64,000 nucleotides of DNA, from NCBI RefSeq assembly GCF_015775515.1, contig NZ_CP065383.1, forward strand, positions 2,914,001 to 2,978,000, read 5' to 3'. This stretch comes from Atribacter laminatus (GTDB lineage: Bacteria > Atribacterota > Atribacteria > Atribacterales > Atribacteraceae). The notes beneath the pieces were generated by a model. That model was not told where the DNA came from. It saw only the letters and a program-made list of their open reading frames with translations, and made no database searches. A program made the translations under genes and the position numbers. Each line of letters begins with the position of its first letter. The first letter of the stretch is position 1. Below, piece by piece: positions 33,638 through 44,213 of the stretch.

Positions 33638-36322
33638 GTGAATAGAAAAAAACTATGGTTTTTCGTCTTAACAACAGTCATTCTTACATCCTTTATCAGT
33701 GGCTGTATCGGTGGTGGCCAATTTGGAGCTCCATCAGCTGATAGCTCAGTCACCATTAAGGGAGTGGTGGTGGCCCCTGATAATAACTGCTTCACTGATA
33801 CCTGTGCTAACCCATCGATCATTGAAGGAGACCCTCTCCCCAATGCCGATATCATCTTAAAAGGAGATACTCATACCCTCACCGGGAAAACTGACTGTGC
33901 TGGCAACTACCAGATCTCAGGTCTTGCTGATGATGGGTATATCTTGTATGCCAATCGAGGTGAAGTCTGGGTTAAAAAAGCCATCTCCCCAGTCACTGGT
34001 GATGGAGGAGAAGCCAATTACCTTACCACTGCCCAGGTGATTCTCTGGGAAGTGATTGAAAGTTCATCTCCTGGTTCGATTCCGATCAAAGACATTCCAG
34101 ATGTCATCCCTTTTGAAAATATCCCTGACGAATTCTATGAGGCTGTTAAAAACGCTTTGGCTGATTGCCGGGATGCTCAACAAGATAAAACGGTCATTGG
34201 TCTTGCCAAAACTTATGCCCTGGCAAATTTTGGTGCTCCCTGTGCACCTTGCGTTGAGGGAAATCCAGATTCTACTCCCTGTGTATGTCCAACTCCAACA
34301 CCAACCCCAACACCTACACCGACTCCTACACCCACCCCGACTCCAACTCCGGATTGTCCGATTGGTTTATTAAAAGCTGTGATATCGGTTACAGATCTTG
34401 GAAATAATAAGTATAAATTTGATGCCTCGAATTCAACCCCACAAAACGGAGAATTTGCTATCACCAGCTATGCCTGGAAAATTACCAATGGCAATGGAAC
34501 AATAGTTAAAAAATCTTCTAAAAAATCAACAATTTATAATTCTTCTGAAAAAACCTTTGAATATACGATTCAACGACCCTTTTCAGTTGCTCTCGCTATT
34601 AAGAATAAATGTGAAGAAATTAGCATTATTCAAGATTTTCAACTTCAAAATGCCAAGCTCACCGTAACAAAAGCTTTTGAATCTGGAACGACTCCAGATC
34701 CCAACACAAAATGGTCATTTACCCTTACCGGTCCCAACAACCACTCCTTTGATCTTCCCAATAATGGAAACTGGAGCAAGGTTCTTGAGAATCTCACTCC
34801 CGGCAACTACACCCTTACCGAAACTCAGCAGTCCGGCTTTGAATGTACCTCAATCGTCGTTAACGGAACTGGAGTTTCAAATATAAATGTTGACCTTGCC
34901 AACAATAAAGCAACTTTCACCTTAGCTAGCGAAGCCAATGTCACCGCAGCTTTTACCAACAAAAAACAGGAAGAAAAACCAGCCAAGCTCACCGTTAAGA
35001 AAGTCTTAGAACCAGGAAGTGAAACAGGTGGTCCTTGGGGCTTTACTCTGACCGGTCCGGGAACCAATGAACCCTTTGACTTGGCAGCCGATGGTCAGAA
35101 AGAATTTAATTCCCTGACTCCAGGACAGTACACCCTCACCGAGACCCCTGGCGCTTTCCAGTGTGTCTCGATCAACGTCAATGGCAATCCCGATCCGACT
35201 CCTGGTGATGGCTCAGTTACCTTTAATTTAGCCAACAAAGCCGAGATCACCGTGATCTATACCAATAATAAGACGACTGAATCGGCCAAGCTCACCGTTA
35301 AGAAAGTCTTAGAACCAGGAAGTGAAACAGGTGGTCCTTGGGGCTTTACTCTGACCGGTCCGGGAACCAATGAACCCTTTGACTTGGCAGCCGATGGTCA
35401 GAAAGAATTTAATTCCCTGACTCCAGGACAGTACACCCTCACCGAGACTCAGGAGCCCGGCTTTGTGTGTACCTCAATCAAGGTCGATGGCCAAGAATAT
35501 CCAACGGGTGATGGCTCAGTTACCTTTAATTTAGCCAACAAAGCCGAGATCACCGTGATCTATACCAATAATAAGACGACTGAATCGGCCAAGCTCACCG
35601 TTAAGAAAGAATTGTTACCAGGAAGCGATTCGGCTGGTCCGTGGGGTAATTCTTGGAACTTTACTCTGACCGGTCCGGGGACCAACCAGACCTTTAAAGT
35701 AGCAACTGGTGGACAGGAAGTCTTTGATTCCCTGACTCCCGGACAATACACCCTCACCGAGAATCCTGGCGCTTTCCAGTGTGTCTCGATCAGCGTTGAT
35801 GGCAATCCCGATCTGTCGCCGGGGGATGGCTCAGTCACCTTCCCTTTAACGAGTGGAACCGAGGTCACGGTGATCTATTCTAACTATAAGAAGACAGAAA
35901 ATATCCAAGATATATTAATTGTTGGACCATCATCTCCTGCCTCAGGAACTCTGGGCTATATTAAAGAAATCAGTAAAAGTAATGATTCATATTTTCAAGT
36001 ACAGTATAAATTACTAGGTGGCAGTTATGGTTCAACTTATGAAGCTTGGTGTATCGATCGTTATGGAGAGATATCTATTTTTAAAGAATATCTGGTAAGG
36101 TTTTATCCTGCCGATAATTATTCAAATCCGTTAAATTTTATAAATGGTAATATAGAAGATATTTGGGGTTTTATTGATTTAGGTAATCAGGAAACTTACA
36201 GTATAACGAAAATTCAAAATCAAATTTGGTGGATTACAAATGGTTGGGGATCCAACGATTCATCGTTTGATGATGCCATACCGATGATTAAACAAGGTAT
36301 TATTTGCGTTCCAATTCAATAA
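33638..36322 (+). CDS. large surface lipoprotein with SpaA/prealbumin-like repeats and probable thioester domain
   Basis: This 894-residue protein begins with a lipoprotein signal peptide (FVLTTVILTSFISGC, lipobox ISGC, lipidated Cys about 22). Domains in order: a carboxypeptidase-regulatory-like domain (about 35-120), a helical stretch, a Thr-Pro linker (PTPTPTPTPT, about 218-240), a PKD-like domain (about 245-335), and four SpaA/Cna-B-like domains (about 340-750) with LTGPGTN, FDLAADGQKEFNSLTPGQYT and the final strand AEITVIYTNNK. At the end (about 755-894) is a domain with EAWCIDRYGEI and TKIQNQIWWITNGWG, which resembles thioester (TED/TQXA) domains where a Cys and a Gln form an internal thioester. 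It would be exported and could bind host, mineral or neighbouring cells. The start is a GTG. Confidence 0.82.
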   Translation: MNRKKLWFFVLTTVILTSFISGCIGGGQFGAPSADSSVTIKGVVVAPDNNCFTDTCANPSIIEGDPLPNADIILKGDTHTLTGKTDCAGNYQISGLADDGYILYANRGEVWVKKAISPVTGDGGEANYLTTAQVILWEVIESSSPGSIPIKDIPDVIPFENIPDEFYEAVKNALADCRDAQQDKTVIGLAKTYALANFGAPCAPCVEGNPDSTPCVCPTPTPTPTPTPTPTPTPTPTPDCPIGLLKAVISVTDLGNNKYKFDASNSTPQNGEFAITSYAWKITNGNGTIVKKSSKKSTIYNSSEKTFEYTIQRPFSVALAIKNKCEEISIIQDFQLQNAKLTVTKAFESGTTPDPNTKWSFTLTGPNNHSFDLPNNGNWSKVLENLTPGNYTLTETQQSGFECTSIVVNGTGVSNINVDLANNKATFTLASEANVTAAFTNKKQEEKPAKLTVKKVLEPGSETGGPWGFTLTGPGTNEPFDLAADGQKEFNSLTPGQYTLTETPGAFQCVSINVNGNPDPTPGDGSVTFNLANKAEITVIYTNNKTTESAKLTVKKVLEPGSETGGPWGFTLTGPGTNEPFDLAADGQKEFNSLTPGQYTLTETQEPGFVCTSIKVDGQEYPTGDGSVTFNLANKAEITVIYTNNKTTESAKLTVKKELLPGSDSAGPWGNSWNFTLTGPGTNQTFKVATGGQEVFDSLTPGQYTLTENPGAFQCVSISVDGNPDLSPGDGSVTFPLTSGTEVTVIYSNYKKTENIQDILIVGPSSPASGTLGYIKEISKSNDSYFQVQYKLLGGSYGSTYEAWCIDRYGEISIFKEYLVRFYPADNYSNPLNFINGNIEDIWGFIDLGNQETYSITKIQNQIWWITNGWGSNDSSFDDAIPMIKQGIICVPIQ
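34982..35900 (+). repeat. tandem 303-bp repeats inside the lipoprotein gene
   Basis: Copies of the SpaA-like unit start at about 34982, 35285 and 35588, exactly 303 bp (101 codons) apart; a more diverged unit starts at about 34652. The first and second copies share about 160 identical bases at the start and long identical blocks later, which points to recent duplication or gene conversion. Unit number may vary between strains. Confidence 0.9.
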
Positions 36323-36333
36323 TTATAAATAGA

Positions 36334-36374
36334 ATCCTCCCGCCCAAATTTATCTTAAATATGGGCGGGAGGAT
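36334..36374 (+). terminator. strong hairpin terminator after the lipoprotein gene
   Basis: A perfect 13-bp stem (36334-36346 with 36362-36374, core TCCTCCCGCCCA) lies just after the lipoprotein stop codon, with a 15-nt loop. It is followed by only a weak T-rich tail, so it may work with Rho or act as a bidirectional hairpin. Confidence 0.7.
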
Positions 36375-36421
36375 AATTTAAGGTACTTGATAAATATCTT
36401 TTGTATATCACCCATAATCAC

Positions 36422-37670
36422 TGCTGTCTAAAAATTATCCAAATTCATAAAACTACCTCTTATTTAATAATTATTTAAGACAGATACATAAGTCTTTTTA
36501 AAACCGATTTCCTCTTTTTTCCCCATTTGATGTTGTCCAATTTATGAAACTAAAAAGGAATTGCCGCCGATTTGGGAACAATCTCTAGAACCTCAAATAA
36601 GTGGTTGATCCAGGTCCAAAGATTCCAATATATAAAGAAATTAAAACGAAGGGAAGTTTCCAGAATAAAAGAGACTAGATAAGCGCTGATTGTAACTGGA
36701 AATACTTTAAAAGTTAGGATGGTGTTCATTGCTGTCCAAATCTGAATCAAAAGGGCAATACAACTGGTTCCTACCAAAGTCTTTATCTGAAAGATCTAGA
36801 AGAAGGTTTCAATCTGCCATCGGCCATTATAAATATTGGCAATGATAGTAGACGCAAGCTCCAGGTAGTTGGTAAAAAGAACTATGATTCGATTATTGTT
36901 GCGATCAACGACTTCATTACGCCCAGTCGGATTGATGGTAAAACAGTTTGTCATAATAAAAAAGAAAGGGAATGATTTTATTATAAAGGACGTTGCGATT
37001 ATGTGGGGGTGGTTCGTTCTTCAATAATTCGAAATTTAGCATTGTCTTTTTATCTGATAACGAAATAAACACCAGTCTCGGTCTATAAGGCAAAGAGTTT
37101 ATAGTCAAAATAACCCCGATCTATAGTTAAATTGAGCCTTTGGGAAAGGGAAGACCCCAAGAGACATTACACTCATGGACGAATCCTTCGATGATTAAAA
37201 CAAAAACCGGAATATCCCCTTTATGGTCGAGGAAAAAGATGGAGCTTTATTGATCCCTTGATTTGGTTGGGTCAAGCCCAGTTATAGGAAGCGATATACA
37301 GGTCAATTATTGGGACATCCAGATTTAAGAGAATGATTCTTGAAGAAGAACTTTTTCTCCCCTTTCAGAGGGTGTGGCACTTTTCTAAAAGAGTACAGAA
37401 AATTTTTTAATAAAGCTCCCCCCCATGATCAATGTTCTTTAGAATAGACTTGAGTTGACCGGGGTAGATCGCTTCTTAGACTCTTAAGTGTTTTATTTCC
37501 CCCAGATAGGTCGTTAGTTCCGCACAGATTTCTCGTAAGGAGAGAGTTCGAAAGAATTGATAGAAAAATATAGGTAATAAACTGATCTCAGGAGCTAAGC
37601 CCTCTGGTTCTTTTTCAGATTTGGATTCTCTGATTATTCTTTCAAATTCATATTAATTAAAATTTTTTGT
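36422..37670 (-). pseudogene. degenerate IS4-type (DUF4372) transposase, copy A
   Basis: The minus strand is homologous to the better-preserved copy at 38708-40083, including the terminal 'ctgtctaaaaattatccaaattcataaaa' region at 36424 and the sequence leading into the transposase. No frame is open for more than about 75 codons; readable fragments include LWTWINHLFEV (about 36597) and LREICAELTT (about 37510-37540). Many stops and frame changes mark it as an old copy. The transposase fold would be the DDE type, but it is inactive. Confidence 0.85.
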
Positions 37671-37681
37671 TTTTCCCCATT

Positions 37682-38660
37682 TTAATTACTCCTTACAAAG
37701 GAGTCTTTAATGATTGAGGAAAAGTACTCAAGATCATGATAGTCAAATGCTTCTCGTTTGATCACCTTAAACTTACTATTAATCCCCTCCAGCAAACTGG
37801 TATGAAGAGAATAGCTACAATGACTGTAAATGCATAAGTATAATCTTTGAACATTATAGCAAAGGCGATCACAGGTTTTGAGATGGCTCACATAAGCCAT
37901 TGCACACCATTCTTCCAAGTTTTTCGAACCTGAGTAAGATTTTCCTTCCCAGAGTTCTTTGAAAGAATCTTTGAGAATATAAGCCAGGGACAGGTTTTGA
38001 TTTAGTTCCATCTCTCTCTGGAGCCGGAGTATTTCTTGGGGAAGAAGATGCTCTTGGTTCTTCAAGAGCAGGTATTTACTTCCATTAACCACATTCTTTC
38101 CTACTTGTGTGCCTCCCTTGAATTCCTGCCGTTATACCCGATTGATGACTTTTCCAAAGGCCTTAACCAGATGAAACTGATTACAGGCTGTCTCAAGGAC
38201 AATACTTTTTGATAGCCTTAATATAGGGGTCCCAGCTATCAATGGCGACCGGGCAACCCAAGTTTTTTTTGCTTTTCACTCAAAGAATCGAAAAAGGTTT
38301 TCAGAGTTGTCTATTTTCTCCCTTTTCCGATTTAGAGAACCTGGCTTGTTTCCGAATTGATAACGATGATTAAGTAATAATATCGTTTCTTGGCGGCCAC
38401 TTCATCCACCTTTTGCGAAAACTTGTCTTGAAGATGTGCCTTTTGAATAGCTTAAACGATTTCCAATCTAGGTGAAGGTACCGGACTCTTTCTTTTATGG
38501 TTATGGCTGAAAAGAAAAACAATGTATTGAGCCAACCTTGTGGTGACTCGTTTCCCAGGGTTGAAACCATCAACCTTTTCAACGTTATTACTGCAGTTTG
38601 GGCATCAAGACCATTGAGATCTCTTACCAACCTTTCATGATAGGCATGAATCTTTTTCAC
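37682..38660 (-). pseudogene. degenerate ISL3-family transposase
   Basis: The C-terminal half is an open frame (37682-38092) with the typical ISL3 ending: KYLLLKNQEHLLPQE, LAYILKDSFKELWEG, and SLLEGINSKFKVIKREAFDYHDLEYF. Upstream on the same strand the frame is broken: VAIDSWDPYIKAI (catalytic Asp region, near 38236-38250) and KVDEVAAKKRYYYLIIVINSE (near 38350-38420) are in shifted frames. It lies between the two IS4-type copies and is inactive. Confidence 0.8.
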
Positions 38661-38707
38661 TATTTACGGAAAGTGATAAAAGACTAAATCATACCGTTTA
38701 TTACATC

Positions 38708-40083
38708 TGTCCAAAATAGCTTTTTTCTCATTGAAAGGGGAGTCCCAATCGGGTAGATTGGTAATTACGGATTAACAAAAAACTCGAAAGGTGGTCTCCC
38801 CCATGAATAAGTGTAGCAGTGTTTTTGGTCAAATTCTTCAGATATTTAATCGGTATGAATTTGAAAGAATGGTTAGTGAAACCCAATCTGAAAAAGGAAG
38901 CAAGGGTTTTAGTTCCTGGGATCAATTCGTTGCCATGCTTTTCTGTCAATTAGGCCAAGCCCATTCCCTCCGAGAGATCTGTGGAGGACTGGCGACTTGC
39001 CTGGGAAAAATAAAACACTTAGGAGTGAAAGGAGCTCCCCACCGGTCAACGCTGGCTTATTCATGAGAACATCGACCCTGGGAGCTCTACCAAAACATGT
39101 TTTATGCTTTGTTAGAAAAATGCCAATCTCTTACCAAGGGAAAGAAAAAATTCAGATTCAAGAACAAGCTTTTAAGTCTCGATGCTTCAACCATTGAACT
39201 TGAGTAGTACTCTCTTTGACTGGGCTCGGTTTCGGCAAACCAAAGGAGCGGTGAAGCTCCATCTCCTCCTTGATCACGAAGGCTACCTTCCCGTCTTTTC
39301 TACGATCAGTGAAGGCTGTGTTCATGAGGTCAATATAGCCCGAGAACTTTCCTTTCCCAAGGGTTCGATTTTAGCCATTGACCGAGGCTATACTGATTAT
39401 TCCCTCTTTTCCCACTGGACCGACACTGGGGTTTACTTCGTTACCAGACAAAAAGACAATGCTAGCTACCGGGTGGTTGAAAAAAGACCGGTCCCTCAAA
39501 ACCGTAACATCCTCAAAGATGAGATCATTCTCTTTACTGGTTATTATGCCAAGCAATACTATCCTAACCCTGTACGACGGATCGAAGTAGATGACCGCGA
39601 CAACAACCGAGTGATTGTTTGTCTGACTAACCACTTCGATTTTGGAGTGACTCCCATTGCTCGAATCTATCAAGAACGCTAGCAGATTGAAACCTTCTTT
39701 AAAACCATCAAACAGAACTTAAAGATCAAGACCTTTGTGGGGACCAGCCAGAATGCTCTCTTCATTCAGATTTGGACAGCTCTCATCACCATCTTACTTT
39801 TAAAGTACCTCCAGTTCCAATCAACTCGGGCCTGGTCGCTTTCAACGCTGGTCGCTTTGCTTCGTTATAATCTCTTTACCTATCGGGGTTTGTGGGCTTG
39901 GATCAATCATCCCTTTGAGGTTCCAGTGCTCGTTCCAAATGTAACGGCAATCCCTATTCCTTTTCAATAATTTGGACAGCATCCAAAAAGGAGGAACCTG
40001 GTTTTGAAAAGGTGCATTAACCTGTCTTAAAGGCTGGTGTGATAAGGGGTGATTTTATGAATTTGGATTATTTTGGACAGCAG
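38708..40083 (+). mobile_element. degenerate IS4-type (DUF4372) element, copy B
   Basis: The element of about 1.4 kb ends at both sides with CTGTCCAAAATA (38708-38719) and its inverse (about 40069-40083). It carries a broken transposase. Copy A is an inverted relative at 36422-37670, and together they flank the ISL3 remnant. Confidence 0.8.
38803..39970 (+). pseudogene. IS4-family (DUF4372 + DDE) transposase pseudogene
   Basis: The reconstructed protein starts MNKCSSVFGQILQIFNRYEF and continues LREICGGLATCLGKIKHLG. An in-frame TGA (39064-39066) follows AYS and precedes EHRPWELYQ. A frameshift near 39205 leads into DWARFRQTKGAVKLHLLLDH, AIDRGYTDY (catalytic Asp region) and TRQKDNASYRVVE. A TAG at about 39680 replaces the tryptophan of ERWQIETFFKTIKQNLKIKT (catalytic Glu), and the end reads LFTYRGLWAWINHPFE. 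At least three lesions make it inactive. Confidence 0.9.
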
Positions 40084-40490
40084 TGACCATTTATCTAAAT
40101 GAAGAGTCAGGATTACTATCTTTTTTTCTTGATCATAAGGCTGTTTTGTTATCTTCACTCGACAAAAAACCAAAGAATGGATTTAAACTGTATTTGGAGC
40201 ATCGCTTCGTCTTCCATGGATTGGCTTTGTTGATAATAATACTGTAGCCAGAAAAGCAAGTGGTATCCATTTTTGTTTCGCTTTTCTATCAATTATTTAG
40301 GATAAAAGAAGTAGAATTTTAAATCTAAAGAAAAAATACTACTCCACGCTTATTCATTGTGGAGCCCACCTTTTTTAATTTTTTGTTAATTTGTTATTAT
40401 GAATCTTACCGATTTGAACTCCTAATTCAATAAGAAAAAAGCTATTTTGGACAAATATGTTCCATAATAAAAATTAAACTAATAACCTCG
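40084..40490. other. gap between IS elements
   Basis: The gap holds a short open frame reading VTIYLNEESGLLSFFLDHKA and on for about 55 codons from 40084 (the frame starts right at the IS end). It has no clear ribosome binding site or known motif and may be the remnant of a gene cut by copy B. The rest is AT-rich. I see no convincing gene. Confidence 0.4.
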
Positions 40491-40690
40491 TGCGTATTCC
40501 GGATGAATCCGACTACCTTTTCCGTTTCATGCCGACCAGTGATTCCGGATGAATCCGACCATGAGTTCCAATTGATGCCGACCATTTTTAAGGAGAAAAC
40601 GGAATCACACTCTCTCACATGATGAGCGCTGGATAACCACCAAGCGGTAAGGTATCCTCCCTTTAAGCAACAAACAAGGAGGAAAACAAA

Positions 40691-42170
40691 GTGCCGCAGA
40701 AAGGATTATCCATGCGAAAGATACGAGAAATTTTGAAATATCGGTATGAATACGATCACGGAATTCGAGCCATAGCTCGGCTTCTTCACCTCTCTCATAG
40801 TACGGTGCTCGAATATCTCCGTCGGGCCAGAGCCTGTGGTATCACTTGGCCGCTTCCCGAAGGAATGGATGATGAAACTCTGGAACGGATGTTGTTTCCA
40901 AAGAGACGCCGTTCAATCCCACAGCGCACTATGCCCGATATCACTTTCCTCTGTACTGAACTTGCGAAAAAGGGAATGACCTTGAGTTTACTCTGGGAAG
41001 AGTACAAAGCAACCCATCCTGACGGCTACCAGTATTCCCAGTTCTGTCATTGGTTCCATGAAAAAAGAAAAACCCTTGACTGTTCCTTCCGTCAGATACA
41101 CCGTTTTGGAGAGAAGCTCTTCACCGATTTTGCCGGTCAAACTGTCCCCATTCAAGATCGTGTGACCGGGAGCACCCATCCTGTCCATATCTTTGTTGCG
41201 GTTCTCGGAGCGAGTAACTACACTTATGTAGAAGCTTTCGAACTAGAGGATCTCGCAAACTGGATTCACGCGCATCGCCATACTCTGGAATTTCTCCAGG
41301 GGGTTCCCGAGCTCATCGTTCCCGATAACACCCGCTGTGCAGTGAAGAAAGCCTCCCGCTATGATCCAGATCTAAAATCCCATTTTTTAGTGATTTTGCC
41401 GATCACTATGGGTGTACCATCTATCCCGCCCGAGTGAGAAAACCCAAAGACAAAGCGAAAGTGGAAAATGGGGTCCTCCTCGTTGAACGATGGATTTTAG
41501 CCCGTTTCCGTCATCACTCCTTTTTCCATCTGGCGGAACTCAACCAAAAAGTGAGCGAACTTCGCGATCAGCTCAATAGCCGACCGTTCCAGAAGATCAG
41601 TGGGAATCGCAAAGAACGATTCCTCCAGTTTGAACAAAGAACCCTTCATCCTCTTCCACCCACTCCCTATGAATTTCTCCAGATGGTGGTCGCGACCGTT
41701 CCTTCTGATTACCACGTCAGAGTTGATGGTCATTATTACAGCGTCCCCCACTCTCTAGTAGGGAGACGAGTCGATATCCGAGTGAGTCCTCAAACATGCG
41801 AAATCCTCGCTGGTGGAAGTCGGGTGGCTTCCCATGAACGCCGATTTGACGAAGGAGGGATGTCTACCATATCTACTCATCGCCCTCATGCTCACCAAGC
41901 CTATGTCTCCTGGACTTTAAAAAGCCCTCTGGGAATTTGCCGAATATATTGGCCCGGCAACAGTCTCCTTTTTACAGGCTATTGCTGAAACCCGCCACCC
42001 CCAGGAACTATTGCGGATTGGCTTGGGACTTGAAAAAGCTCGCCACCCAATATTCGCCAGAACGACTTACAAAAAGGATGTGAGCGGGCAACCCATATTC
42101 AAGTCACTTCTTATGCCAGTCTGGCCTCGATCTTAAAACGGGGTTGAGATCAGCAACCTTATCCCCGAAA
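40691..42170 (+). pseudogene. istA: IS21-family transposase IstA, frameshifted
   Basis: The first frame (40691-41437, GTG start) has an N-terminal HTH (GIRAIARLLHLSHSTVLEYLRR) and the catalytic start FTDFAGQTVPI and ELIVPDNTRCAV (Asp residues). A frameshift near 41385 moves to a second frame, with DFADHYGCTIYPARVRKPKDKAKVENGVLL (catalytic Glu in KVEN; frame 41434-41988). A third shift near 41935 continues AEYIGPATVSFLQAIAETRH. All parts of a normal IstA are present but in three frames, so it is inactive. Confidence 0.9.
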
Positions 42171-42249
42171 GGAACATCGCTCCGATGCGGTGACATTTCA
42201 TGAGAACCTCCGGGGGAAACACTATTATTCAATGAAAGGAGAATGAATC

Positions 42250-42987
42250 ATGCTCTTAGTAAGCGACACTTGAAAAACTCACTGTTTTGAAACTCTTCGG
42301 AATGGTCACTGCCCTACAAGAGAGATGCCTCACCCAATGTGTCCCAACTCTCTTTTAAGGAACGACTCAGCCTTGCCGTCGATCGGGAATGGAATGAACG
42401 GGAAGGAAAGAAAATTAAAATTCGGCTTCGGGAAGCAAAACTCAAAATGAATGCTGCCATTGAAGATATTGATTTTCTCACTCCTATAGGGATTGGATCG
42501 AGGAATGGTTCTATCTCTGGCCACCTGTGAATGGATCACCGCTCATCATCATCTCCTCATCACTGGTCCCACTGGAGTGGGGAAAAGCTATCTGGCCAAT
42601 GCCTTTGGGTATCAGGCCTGCCGGCTTGGGTATTCGGTGGTGAATTACCGGACCTCACGATTTCTCGATCTCGTGAGGGGAAGTCGCCTAGATGGTCGTT
42701 ATCCCACCTTGGTACGGAAGATCCAAAAAATGAGACTCCTCATTCTCGATGAGTTCTGAATGGTCGATTTCACCCCCGATGATGCCCGGAATCTCTTTGA
42801 TATCTTTTAAAGATCGGAATGGAACTGGTTCAATTTGCTTAGTGAGCCAAATCCCAATAGAGAATTGGTACGATACCATTCCCCTACCCACTATTGCCGA
42901 TGCCATCATGGATCGGTTGATTCATAACTCATATCGAATTGAAATGCGAGGTGAATCGATGAGAAAAAAGAACACACATCTTGATTG
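42250..42987 (+). pseudogene. istB: IS21 helper ATPase IstB, broken
   Basis: Readable pieces are KLTVLKLFGMVTAL near the start, LSFKERLSLAVDREWNEREG (42339-42530 frame), then the Walker A motif ITGPTGVGKSYLANAFGYQA and the Walker B region MRLLILDEF followed by a stop instead of the usual continuation (42493-42759 frame). The last part reads FTPDDARNLFDIF and a further stop. Frame changes and stops mean no functional product. Confidence 0.88.
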
Positions 42988-43087
42988 ATGCCGACCAGTT
43001 GTTTATGATTTTCTCATCCAGTGATTCTTTATTTTGAGGGATGGTCGACATCAGCGGAATGAGTGGTCGACATCGCCGGAATCTGCA

Positions 43088-43530
43088 TCGTGCAATATAT
43101 ACTAAATAGTATGCAATTTTGTACCTTAAAAAAGCCATTTGAGACCTCAAACTGATTATTGAATATAATTATAATTTTATCAAGGCTGAATATCACAAGA
43201 CCCAATATAATCATATATCATTTCTCAAAAATACTCCTTGAATTAACCTTTCAAGCTTGGTCTACTATACATCATGCTGGAAATGCTAACTTATTAACTT
43301 ATAACATCGAAAACTGATTATAAAGTCGTCACTTTAAAAAGAGAATCTTTATAAAATCGAATAAACCATTTCTCCTGAATCTGGGTGTTACCAAATGGAA
43401 AAGATGCGAGCAAGCTTTCTTTCCTTTCGTTCAGGAAGCTTTCATTATTTTAGATTCCACTCGAAAGATCGAATACCTCACTCGAGGTCTAAGAATTAAA
43501 TCGATTAGTCTGATTGGTAGAATTTAAAAA
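43088..43530 (+). pseudogene. remnant of an IS256-type element
   Basis: The first part (about 43100-43250) aligns with the left end of the better IS256 copy at 46285 (shared 'gcaatttt...accttaaaaaagccat' and 'aataatcatat.catttctcaaaaa'). A later part (about 43376-43530) reads GVTKWKRCEQAFFPFVQEAF and then STRKIEYLTRGLRIKSIS, recognisably the IS256 N-terminal region (compare VTERKRSEQALLQVVQEAF). The rest of the transposase is missing. Confidence 0.75.
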
Positions 43531-43640
43531 GTGAAACAATATTTGGGACTTTTTGAACCATTTTGGGTCTTTTGGTTGATTATTTTTCAATCATTACCAC
43601 TCATAATATAGTCATAATATTTTAGAAAGGAGGAATTGAA

Positions 43641-44213
43641 TTGTTCCCCCAAAAAGTAGTATCAACCCTACTAATTATAGCTTTAATTATTGGATTGATT
43701 ATAAATTACTTAATTTTTTCACCAGCAGCTTTTGCTGAGATATACTCCGGACCAACGATCAGAGTTAGGGCAATAATCAAACCCTATATTAATATAACCA
43801 TCAACTCACCAGTAACATTTCAATCGAATTTTCCTGATAATATACCTGTTGTTTTATTTGACTGTAATCAGGGACCTGGCACCTACTTGGCACTCTATCC
43901 ATTAACCTTTAATATCGTTTCAAATCAAGGATTTCAATTGCAATTCGAAGCTTCTGAATTAAAAAATGTACAAAATCCCAATTATTCAATACCACTTGAA
44001 CAGTTGTCTGTTTCTTTTAAAGATCAAAGTTCATCAATTAACACAAATACCAACACATTTTCATCATTTGAAAAGGGGAAGAAAATGGTTGTATTTGAAA
44101 CTCCAATTGGAAAAATTTTCACCGCCGAATGTAATTTCCAATTAAATATAACACCTGAAAACAAAGCTGGGATTTATGATGGATCAATTTTTGTCGAAGT
44201 ATTTACCTATTAA
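43641..44213 (+). CDS. secreted beta-rich surface protein (fimbrial-subunit-like)
   Basis: The 190-residue protein starts at a TTG (43641) with GAAAGGAGG upstream. It has a signal peptide or anchor (VVSTLLIIALIIGLIINYLIF, cleavage likely after FAE or similar). The mature part is beta-rich, with phrases such as TIRVRAIIKPYINITINSPV and GIYDGSIFVEVFTY. The last phrase resembles the final strand of spore-coat-U/WxL-type proteins. It overlaps the next gene by 38 bases. That partner resembles a fimbrial-type chaperone, so the pair may form a subunit-chaperone unit. No usher gene is seen. Confidence 0.65.
   Translation: MFPQKVVSTLLIIALIIGLIINYLIFSPAAFAEIYSGPTIRVRAIIKPYINITINSPVTFQSNFPDNIPVVLFDCNQGPGTYLALYPLTFNIVSNQGFQLQFEASELKNVQNPNYSIPLEQLSVSFKDQSSSINTNTNTFSSFEKGKKMVVFETPIGKIFTAECNFQLNITPENKAGIYDGSIFVEVFTY

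Larger units (their letters stand above)
40491..43087 (+). mobile_element. degenerate IS21-family element
   Basis: The element of about 2.6 kb carries broken istA and istB genes. Its ends contain several copies of a CCGGATGAATCCGAC / GTCGACATC-CCGG-like motif: near 40498-40512 and 40548-40562 at the left, and near 43043-43080 at the right in inverse form, as expected for IS21 multiple terminal repeats. The left end starts TGCGTATTCCGG and the right end closes with CCGGAATCTGCA. Confidence 0.82.

Noticed and set aside
34213-34464. Minus-strand ORF reading a Gly-Val repeat
   Set aside because: It is the antisense shadow of the Thr-Pro linker of the lipoprotein.
38370-38660. 96-aa minus-strand ORF
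   Set aside because: It mixes an off-frame part of the decayed ISL3 transposase; it is not an intact gene.
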